From positions 868,001-932,000 of the forward strand of contig JAETXT010000008.1 in NCBI GenBank assembly GCA_019188255.1: a stretch of DNA of 64,000 nt, given 5' to 3'. Origin of the DNA: Verticillium longisporum. Lineage: Eukaryota; Ascomycota; Sordariomycetes; Glomerellales; Plectosphaerellaceae. Of this stretch, positions 55,801 to 64,000 are shown piece by piece. Every line of letters starts with the position of its first letter. The first letter of the stretch is position 1. The notes beneath the pieces are model-generated. The model saw only the letters and a list, made by a program, of their open reading frames with translations. It ran no database searches and was not told the DNA's origin. A program made the position numbers and the translations under genes.

Positions 55801-56092
55801 AACTTACCGTGTCGACGAAGACGCGGTCGTCCGCGACTCGCGCATCATGTTCGTCGAGGTGGAGCGGCTCCTGGGCGATCTCAGGGCGGCCGAGAGGGAT
55901 CGCAGCGGGCTGCCACCTTCGGGGAGCGGCAGCGCGCGGCCCACGAGCGTGGCCGCGACGCCTAGGGGCGAGAGCACGCCGGCGGCGCAGACGGCTGATG
56001 ATGACATGGACGAGCTGGCGGGCGACGAGAACACGGGCTCGACGTACAAGAGAAGGCGTATCGGCACGCGCGACGCCGGGTCTCGTGCTTAG
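52826..56092 (+). CDS. bromodomain protein, BRD8/Bdc1-like (NuA4 subunit), with an in-frame TAA
   Basis: Probable fungal BRD8-type subunit of the NuA4 histone acetyltransferase. One open frame of 1089 codons from MNTAPYTPLESLLLFQALL to the stop at 56092, interrupted only by TAA at 53903-53905. The N-terminal helical domain (FARVSDLLKANALIR, SPDALRQLFLHLVREEL) is followed by SLKEVIDNFGKIPVLVEKLY and a coiled coil. About 550 residues of Pro/Gln/Ala-rich low complexity come next, then an AT-hook-like KPKRGRPSRN and a C-terminal bromodomain (ISNPALDQISSHRCANQF, DAPGYKGLILQPQDIKSIRA, FSNAIMYNLDPYRG). The TAA may lie in a small spliced segment (weak GT donors at 53855-53873, AG at 53923, CTAAT branch-like site) or be a CAA to TAA change. 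Start chosen at 52826 because family likeness begins there. Confidence 0.82.
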
Positions 56093-56478
56093 AAACCACC
56101 TGCCCAGCTGTCGTCGGGACGATCGGTTCAGCAAGAGTAGCAGTGGTGTTCATATTGATTGTTGTCATGGAATTAGAGCGACGGATGGATTTGGGAGGCT
56201 GGCGCACAAACGGTACGCCGTCGCGTCTTTGTTTAGAACGCACGATGGGCCCGATCATCGGGCCTGAATTGATACATTAATATGTTTTTGTGTAGTGCTT
56301 TGGTGTAGATGCCAGTGGCGAGGTCGCTTGACCAACTATGAACTGCCCAATGTCTACGATAGGAAATTCGTTTCACGGAAGCGGAAGCGGTAAACTATAC
56401 GTATCAATCAGTACTAACGAGCTACAGCTCTTCTCGTCATCGAACCAGAGACGACGCCAGACAGCAGTGTCCCCCAAT
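56093..56478. other. intergenic between convergent genes
   Basis: 3' flanks of the bromodomain gene and the aspartic protease. Nothing recognised. Confidence 0.5.
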
Positions 56479-58029
56479 CTACTGCCCCCATCCCTTCAGC
56501 TCGCCCGCGTCAAGTGGGTTCCCCTGACAGCTCCGATCAAACGAGCAAACCTCGAGCTCTTTGTCGGCAAAGCCAACCCTCCCCTCCACAATGTCAAAGG
56601 CGACAATCATGTTCTTGAGCGCCTCGTCCCCAAAGATGGCATCCGGCTTCTTCTTGACCCCTTCCAGCATGAGCTCGACATCGTGTATGCCCCCAAAGCA
56701 CGTGTCCGGGTCGTCATGGCTCGCAGGCGCGTATCGCACATACGCCCCCGGCACGCGCCCGCGGTAGCCGTCGTCTTCGCCGTCACCGTCGCCGACCCAA
56801 AACTCGAAATCGGGCGCCTCGTCGGCGCAGGGGAACACCCAGGCGCCGCCGTACTCGTCGGCCTTGTGCGCCGCCGGCAGGGCCGAGTAGTAGACCTCGA
56901 CGACGTTGCGCGGCAGCATGAGCAGCGTCGTGCCCGTGTCGGCCGTCGCGACAAAGGGCCGCTTGACCCAGACGTCGGGCGCCATGGCGCCGAGCCGGAA
57001 CCGGCTCACGCCAAAGTCCCAGTGGCCCGAGTCGGGCACGGGCGCCGCCCAGCGCACGTCGGCCGACGTGTAGAGCCGCGTCGGCAGCGCGCCAAAGGTG
57101 TACTGCCCCGCCGACGAGTTGGCGCGGAGGTCGACGCCGATGAAGCGCTGGTCCGGCGCCAGGTGCAGCGAGAGCGTCTCGATGATGGTGGGCGTCGGCG
57201 GCCGCGTCGTCGCCTCGAGCGCCTTGGAGATGCCCATGAGGCCCGTCGTCACGCTGTCGGCGCGCAGCCGGTCCGACATGTACGTTGCTGCGCCGATGGA
57301 TGTGTTGGGGACGATGAGCGTCGGCGAGAGCTCGAGCGTGTCAAGCCAGACGCTGCCCCAGGCGAAGTCGCCGTCGGCTGGAGTTTTGAATTCGTTTATC
57401 AGCAAAGTTGGCCAAGACTCTTGCTGCAGCTGCCTATATCAGGGGCCAGCGGGCGACTCACCATAGTGGATGCGGAACTCGCTGTCCTCAATCTCAATGG
57501 CTGTTTCGGACTTTTCAGGGTGGTAGGCTACAGAGTTGCCCGAGGTGTCGCCAGCCTTGATCCAACTGACCAGATGAGTGTTAGCAAGACTCATGGGTAC
57601 ACGTGTTCGGGCGATGGACTTGCGTGTTGGGGGACCCCGTGTCGAGGATCAGGTTGATGGGCTCCCGCGCACTGCCCACTTTGAGCTCGGAGACGAAGAA
57701 AATGTCCAAGATGGATTCGGCCTCGAGTGTAGCGGCTACACATGTCAACACAAACACCCACTACGCATATCCTCTGGCAAACTCAACAGACTTACGGTCC
57801 TCGCTCCACTTGACATACTTCCGCAGCGACTGCGGCACCTGCTTGCTCCATCGCGCATAGGTAGCAGCAAAGGCCGTCGCACCCCAGACCTCTTTATGCA
57901 GGCCGGTTCTGTCGGTGACGGAGATCCGGGCCTCGATCCCCGGTCCTCCAGCTTCGGCATCGCAGCCGCGGCCTGCATAAGGCAAGAGGCCACAGAGGCC
58001 GTCGCAAGGGCCACTCTGAAGGAACTCAT
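56479..58029 (-). CDS. secreted aspartic protease, pepsin family A1 (apparent 1-base frameshift)
   Basis: Pepsin-like endopeptidase, expected 449 aa, secreted: signal peptide MSSFRVALATASVASCLMQA, then a propeptide. Exons complement(56479..57377, 57462..57565, 57624..57735, 57796..58029). The first catalytic site is LILDTGSPNTW (Asp110) and the second is ATADTGTTLLMLP. The intron at 57566-57623 uses a GC donor (GCAAGT) with AG, the only choice that yields NTWIKAGDTSG. The other introns are GT..AG. In exon 1 the frame changes after MPKLE at about 57945: one extra G gives GPGIEARISVTDRTG, so I infer an under-called G run. Around the second lobe the sequence has several acidic patches (DGDGEDDG). 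The likely role is extracellular proteolysis. It converges with the bromodomain gene. Confidence 0.9.
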
Positions 58030-58834
58030 AATGGTGGTGACACGTAAGTAGCCTGGCTTCTGCGTGGCAGAGAGAAGAGGTGAGATGGATGATGATCAGC
58101 TTGCTCGATTCGTTCGAGACTGCATAGCCGATCCCGTCCGCTCGTCCCGTTATATATGTATACCCCTGACAAGTCCCCTCAGCCTGTATGCTGGTCCTCC
58201 GAGCGACAGAAAGACTGAAGAGACGAGCCCAGGAGGCTGCATTCGACGATGGCCCGTTTGCTGCGATTGCCTTGACTGCCTCCGCCTGTACGCTGCCAGC
58301 TCGCTGTGCTTGCCTCATGGTGCGACTTGCCTCCCGAGAGAGAGCGGCCGTTTCGGACCTCGTGCGCGCTGCCCTTGCCGACTCGTGTTCCCGTGGCCGA
58401 TGCGTCCACCCGCCGTGATGGGCAGCAAGTTGCAGACAGATTGCTGGCAGGCGGCCACGAGGCCTCGAAAGGACGTCATCAGCCCAGTCAGGCGGCACCG
58501 AAGAACCCCCGTGCTGCTGCTGGATCGTGAGTCGAGAGCAATCAAGGGGGAGAGTAAGGCGCAGCTTCGTCGTCTCGGTGACTGATACGCTTGAACATAC
58601 GTCCGTTGCCTGCCAGGTCCAACGTCACGCGGGGATTGAACACAAACAGAGGCGGGGACAGTCAGTCAAGGACCGAACCAAGCACAGGTATTCTTCACAT
58701 GTGCCGGGACGACACAAACAAGTAGCAACATGTAGCACTAGGGGAGTAGAGTAAGTGAGAGAGGGCATCGTGAACGTGTTTCTTCGTCTATCATGGGAAC
58801 AATTGTGGAATGGAAACAAAAAGAGGTCAACTGT
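58030..58834. other. intergenic, no gene seen
   Basis: About 0.8 kb: the protease promoter and the 3' flank of LHS1. The plus-strand frame 58064-58585 shows no domain. Confidence 0.5.
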
Positions 58835-61815
58835 CTACAGCTCGTCACGCTCTCGTGCCGGCTCCTGCGACTCCTGCAGCTTCCTCAGAATCTCCTGGAT
58901 CTCCTCCTCGGTAGGCGCCTTGCCGTCCTCGCCCAGGTTGATGTGGATCGGCTCAGGCCCATCCGAGGCGTCGCCAGTGGCCACCGTGGCCGTCTTCGCC
59001 TTCTTGTTGCTGCTGCCCGCCTTCTTGTTCTTCTTCTCGAAACTCTTGACGCCCTTCATGGCCAGGTCGACACCCGCCTTGTCGAGCTTCTCACGGCGTG
59101 ACTTGAGGTCCTTGGCGAGAAGCACAGGGTCCGCCGTTGGGGGCAGGGCCGCCTGCTTGGCCTCCATCTCGGTGATCCATGATGAAATGTCCTCGTGGAG
59201 CTTGTCAATGACGTCGACATCCTCCATCTTGTACAGAGGGGGGATCGGCCCGTCTTCCTTGATGACGTCCTCCATGTCCCTGGGCTTCTCCGCCGCGGTA
59301 TCATCCTCAACTCCGTCGCTGTCAGTGCTGGACGAAGAGGCAGACTCCTCAGTGGCAGTGCTCGTATCAGAGCTGGCAGCCTGGGCCGCCGCGTGGAACT
59401 CTTCGTACGACTTGATCTGATCCTTGATCTTGTCAACAAAGACAATGGACTGGTCCAGCGCATCCTTGAGAGCCTTCACAAGTTCGGGTCGCGTCTCGGT
59501 CTCTTCCACCCTCTTCTGCACGCGCGACACAATATCGTTGAGCTCCTTGTACTTGGCCTTGAACTCGTCCTTGGACGCGTCAGCACCTTCGCCGTAGAGC
59601 CAGTCGCTGGCCTCGCTGGACTTGGTCTCCAGCGTTGTGCGCTCCTCCTCAGTCGAGGCAGCCACGAAGGACTCGCTGTCAAGCAAGTCGCGGACCTTGT
59701 ACGTGAAACCCTCGAGGCGGTTCAGGGCCTCCTCCCTCTGACGGCGAGCCTTATCAGAAGCTTCAAACGCTTGGAGTCTGTCCTTGGACTTCTTGAGGTC
59801 CTCCTTCGAGAGCGAGGGCGAACCAGTATCCTCGAGAGCAAACTTGACGGGGATGGAAACAATCTGCTTCTTCTTGGGCTCATCCTTGGCCTCGGCAGGG
59901 CTAGCTTCGGCGCCAGCGGCAGTCCCCGTTGACGTGGTCTTGCTCTTGGATGATTCAGCCGATGTGGTGGAAGACTCGGTAGAAGACGCATCGGCCGCCG
60001 AGTCGGCATCCTCAGCTTCGCCGTCAGCCAGAGGCTTCTGATCCTTCTTGCCGAAGCCAAATAGGTTCTTGACGCCGTCCATCAGGCTCTCAGAGACCTC
60101 GGCCTCGCACTCGACGGCAGCCTTGACAACCTTGACCTCGCCATTCTCGCCGCTCAGCTTGACGCCGACCTTGAACTGAATGCCGCTGTCTTCGCAGCCG
60201 TACTTCTCCTTGAGGGCAGCGACAGTCTCAGTCAGGTTCTGCGTCTTGAGGGTGCTGACATCACGCTCCGCACCGGCGATTTGCTGGTAGAATGTGACAT
60301 CAAAGTCCTCGAGGTTGGTGAAGGTGACCTCCTTCGGCGCGGCGCCCATGGGCGAGACAGCCGACCAAAGACGCTGGTGTTGCTCCTTCTGCTTGGGGTT
60401 GGTCCACTTGATGCCAGAGGGGTACATGGCACCTTCGCTCAGGCGGATCTCCTTGACCCTGAAACTAGGGCTCAGCTCAGCGGCGCGGAAACCAGCGCCG
60501 AAGACGGCCGACTCGTCAGAGTTAACGTTGGAACGAATCTTGTCCGCGGAGCCGACAGCCTCTTCAAGCTGCTTCTGGACAAAGGGGGTGCGAGAGGCAC
60601 CGCCGTGAAGAATGACCGAATCGAGGTCAGTGAGCTCGAGCTGCGCGGCCTTCAGAGCGTCTTGGATGACGGTACCGACTCGCACAGCGTAGGCCTCGGC
60701 CAGCTTCTCAAAGTCAGTCCTGTCGATCTTGTACTTGAAATCGACATCCTCGTAGAGACCCTCAAAGTTGGCCTGCGAGTTCGAGTTGGCGCTGAGAATG
60801 TGGCGAAGACGCTCAGCCTCCTTGGTGAGCTTGTTAATGGCACGACCGTGAGACTTGACAGCCTCGGTCTGCACAGAGATCTTCTGAGCCCCCTTGGACT
60901 CAACAAACTGGGAGATCATGTCGTCGACGATGAGGGAGTTGAGTGCGTCACCGCCGAGAGTGCGATCCCAGCCAGCGCCGAGAACGGCGACCTCCTGGAC
61001 GGTCTTGTTGAACTTGCCGACGTCCTTGACAGTACGGCTCTGGAACCTCAAGACTGAGGCCTTGGTGGAGCCGGCGCCCATGTCGAACACCATGTGGTAC
61101 TCGGGCTTCTCGCCATTGTTCATGTTGGGGAACTGGCGAGTGGTGGCGTAGTTCAGGCCGACAGCCATGCCGTCGCTGATGAGGCTCAAGATCTTGAGGC
61201 CGGCCAGGTCGGCGGCGAGCTCAACAGCGCGCTTCTCCTCGAGGCTGAAGAATGGGGGACCGTGACAACGATGGAGCGAACAGATGTGTCGGGGCCGGCT
61301 GTGGCCTCGGCGTTCTTCTGGATGCTCTGGAGTTCCATGGCCAAGAGCTCCTCGACCATCCAGGCCTCCTCCTCGGCGGAGAAAGCCTTGCTCTTGAAGG
61401 CGGCCGTGCCACGGATCTTGTTCTCCTCAATCTGCAGGCCCGGGTGGCGGGCGGCATATTCTTGAACGATCGAGTCGCCGATGGGCAGGCCAAGAAGGGT
61501 CTTGAGGTTGGGGTAGACGTCGGCGGGGAATCGGGCAGACAGTGCCATGGCGTCGGAGCCATAAAGTCGCTCGGGGAAAACGCCAGCCTTGGGGCCGCCT
61601 TGGGGGGGCTTGAATGTCACAGCCGAGATTTCTTTCCTGCGCGAGTCCTTGGTGAGAACAATCTCGAGGGGGATGCCCGGCTTCACCAGAGCTGCCTTGA
61701 TGTACTCGGTTCCCAGGTCGACGCCGAGGACGGCCGAGACGGCAAAGACTTGTGAGGTGAAGAAGAAGATGCTACCCAAGACCAACGTCAAGGGGGAGAA
61801 CCGAAGTGAAGCCAT
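58835..61815 (-). CDS. LHS1: ER Hsp70-family chaperone LHS1 (GRP170/HYOU1 type), apparent 1-base frameshift
   Basis: Large Hsp70-related nucleotide-exchange factor for BiP/Kar2 in the ER lumen, aiding protein translocation and folding. Expected 993 aa, no intron. Signal peptide MASLRFSPLTLVLGSIFFFTS, then the ATPase domain beginning GVDLGTEYIKAAL, ISDGMAVGLNYA, FDMGAGSTKASVL and LHGGASRTPFVQ. A substrate domain follows, then an acidic Ser/Thr-rich insert, a long alpha-helical C-terminal region and the ER retention signal RDEL at the very end. The frame changes at 61254-61258: VTVP must be followed by PFFSLEEKRAVELAADLAG, needing C6 where the sequence has C5. I infer a homopolymer under-call, since LHS1 is a conserved housekeeping gene and the rest is intact. 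Start at 61815. Confidence 0.95.
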
Positions 61816-64000
61816 GGTGGCGGTGTGGTTTTGCGCAGATGTGCGCAAGTCGAAGGACGAAATGCAAGAGGGTATCGCGGGATCAAGAAAATGAGATGAT
61901 GAGATGCGCACGCCGCTTGAAAGAACAGAGTGCTGAGCGCTGATTGAACAGCAATGCAGAGAGGAGGAAAGGGCGGGAGGGAAAAGGCCCTGAAGATAAA
62001 GACAGCAGCCAAGACGACGTATGGTGCAATGTCGTGGAAACGTCGTCTAAAAATGACCTAAGAAATGAATCGTGGCCCCTCAATTGGCACGAAGCTTACC
62101 TGGCTAAATGGGAAAGGCAAAGAGGACAAGTTGCACGTCACGGAGCAAGCTCAAGTCGCGATAACGATAAGCCTTGGCCACTGCCACTGCAAGGCTGAGA
62201 TGGGAGACTCTGGTAATTGGTCACTTGTACCATTGCCGAGTCAGGGCACCACCAGTAAATCGGCTTTAGGTTGATCCGGTGCACCAGTTCATTCGTGTGC
62301 CTTTGGTGGATGCATTGCACATCTCTAGCAGCACTGCAATCCGAACCGCTGTACACCGCAATACCAGGCAATACCACACACGATCCCTTGCCGTATTCCA
62401 TGTTACTATGAAATCCCCTCACAGCTTTCCAGCATGAACAAACATCTCTCTACTCTACTGTGGAGCAGCGTTCAATTTTCAGTGTCGTTTTACGACTTCA
62501 CCACACCACCTCGTTCCCACCATGTCCGTTCGTCCATCACATCTCACCCGTCTTCTCCTCTGGGCTTCCAGAACCGATGACCAAAGGAAATCTCCGAGTG
62601 GTGCCCCTTGGGCACCAAACACCACCCTAACCGCCTTGTTTTGACAGCTGCTGACGCCAGCTTTGTCGAGCTGCCGTGTTCGGCCCACGCCCCATTAACC
62701 CCCCCCTTCCTAGGCCATCACCTACCTCGAGCATCGATTCGATACTCGGCAAATGTGGGCCTGTCGCAGCCTCCTGTCGTCGATATTGCCCGTCATCTCC
62801 CTGCTGCTCAGAGTCGTGGGAATACGGCCTCTGTATTAGCGACATTTGTCTCCAGCCATTCCCCTGTGCTGGAACCCACAGTGGGCGACGATGTCGGCGG
62901 AGGCCCCGTAGTGGAACGGGCAGTTCTCCGTCTGCTCTTTCATGGTGCCGTTCCACGATGCAAACACGAAGGTGGACAGGTAATGCGAGGAGGACACTGA
63001 CAATAACGACAGCCAATGTTTGTGCATCGGGCATATCGGATCTTGTGTGGATCTTCTGGAAACTCTCGCTTGTTCTCTCGGCCGACCTACGGATTGTGAC
63101 GCCGCGCGCAAGCGAAGACGAAACAGCCGAATTGACAGTTGGCACTGCCGTGGAACACGTCCAGAAAACAGACAAGTCCTGGGCGCGCACCTCAGCTGCG
63201 GAATGCTGGTTTCCCACAGCCGGGGGCTTGGACACCTTCCTGACGTGAGGCTAGTTGTGTCTCATGCGACGATCATGTCTCGACCAAAAAAGTGACACAT
63301 CGCCTCCGCCCAAACGACCGAATCTTGAATACTCCTCTCGGCCGACTTGTCGGCTGTTCCTTCTCCGCAATCTCTGTTTGGTTATAGATCCTTTAGTCTC
63401 CGGCCAGTGATCCGCAACTCTTGGTAGTTCCAAATAAATTGCGGTGGTAAAGGCCGACATGGAGAAAGATTACTTTCGCAGGACCCTGCGACTAGGTCTG
63501 CTTGGGCAAACACGCCCGAGATGAGCAAGGGCACGGCATGAGATGATTGTACGGCAAGCCATTGATTGACAGGGTCCTGCGTTGGCCTCCAAACTCGACA
63601 TGCCTGCCGAGGCCGTCAGAGATGACGTGATGTGCTCGGAAATCTCCTAGCTTCGCTGCTTCAAAATCCGCCACCATACGAAACGAAGCTCTCGAAAAGG
63701 CAACGGTGTCTCTCCCTCTCATCGAACCAGCATGAAGCAAGGAACGCATCTCGCGCTAGGCTCTCATCGTCCGATAAATCGCGTGGCGTTCAGGTTGCCT
63801 ATTGTTCCTGAGACTTTTATTAGGGAAGATGGACGGACATCTTCGGAAGGCCTGCATCCCCTGGCACCCTGTGGCTTCTGGATTTGCTCAGGCATAGTGA
63901 CCATCGGCGCAGCCCCGCTGCTAAGCGACGTTGACTAGGGCCGATCATTCAGACTCTTCCTTCTCCAAGCCGGACCTGGGGAATTTGGGGGGACTTTTGA
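61816..64000. other. intergenic, mostly empty (right edge)
   Basis: About 2.2 kb: the LHS1 promoter, then DNA with overlapping frames on both strands. Only the small secreted-protein candidate at 62836-63027 is worth noting. No RNA gene was seen. Confidence 0.45.
62836..63027 (-). CDS. candidate small secreted Cys-containing protein (weak)
   Basis: A 63-codon frame beginning MHKHWLSLLSV. A moderately hydrophobic start ends near VFA-SWNG, which could be a signal-peptide cleavage site, followed by TENCPFHYGASADIVAHCGF and GDKCR with three cysteines. A second frame from ATG at 63034 has a better hydrophobic core (TLAVVIVSVLLALPVHL), and the in-frame TAA at the end is followed by YRGRI. The true gene, if any, may therefore be longer and contain an indel. 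No family is recognised with certainty. It could be chance. Confidence 0.25.
   Translation of the reverse strand: MHKHWLSLLSVSSSHYLSTFVFASWNGTMKEQTENCPFHYGASADIVAHCGFQHRGMAGDKCR

Noticed and set aside
1..64000. CRISPR arrays, prophage, insertion sequences, transposon ORFs, rRNA
   Set aside because: None seen; the window is eukaryotic nuclear DNA and no transposase or reverse-transcriptase motif was found.

Overview
The window is nuclear DNA of a filamentous ascomycete (Pezizomycotina, most likely a Sordariomycete). The genes carry short GT..AG introns of about 45-130 bp with CTAAY-type branch sites and G/C-rich third codon positions. Families typical of these fungi are present: a HET-domain protein, a Zn2Cys6 regulator, a tetraspanin, 2EXR, DHA1 and sugar MFS transporters, and PIG-A. 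TAGG/CCTA repeat blocks of the kind common in filamentous fungi occur between genes. The genus cannot be told from the sequence alone.

Layout. 0-10 kb: a short-chain dehydrogenase, a DHA1 drug/polyamine-type MFS transporter, a hexose-type MFS transporter and a fungal multipass membrane protein. 10-16.5 kb: a HET-domain protein, a class II ketose-bisphosphate aldolase, tRNA-Val(AAC) and a tetraspanin. 17.5-23.6 kb: three genes in tandem on the plus strand, namely a broken sugar permease, a Zn2Cys6 regulator and a GH1 beta-glucosidase. With the hexose transporter and the aldolase nearby, this part looks like a beta-glucoside use neighbourhood. 24.9-36.3 kb: a Ser/Thr-rich single-pass membrane protein, a vacuolar-type Ca2+-ATPase (PMC1-like) and a decayed Old Yellow Enzyme. 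38-43.3 kb: a membrane RING-H2 protein, a convergent pair (an NAD(P)-binding reductase-like protein and a 2OG-Fe(II) dioxygenase) and a 2EXR protein. 44.6-62 kb is mostly housekeeping: DBP6 and GPI3/PIG-A sharing a divergent promoter, a small coiled-coil protein, a BRD8-type bromodomain protein (NuA4), a secreted aspartic protease and the ER chaperone LHS1.

The most consequential observation concerns sequence quality. At least seven loci (hexose transporter, HET, Ca2+-ATPase, OYE, 2OG dioxygenase, aspartic protease, LHS1) each need exactly one extra base, in or beside a G/C run, to restore a conserved frame. All shifts have the same sign. This points to a systematic homopolymer under-call in the assembly rather than independent gene loss, so single-base frameshifts here should not be read as pseudogenes. 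The OYE (two in-frame stops as well) and the sugar permease (a missing block of about two membrane segments) carry lesions a one-base error cannot explain. Two GC-AG introns, a 9-nt exon and an intron that splits the first zinc ligand of the RING domain are further points for gene modelling. I saw no wholly new multi-gene system; the transporter/regulator/beta-glucosidase trio is the best candidate for a locally co-regulated unit.
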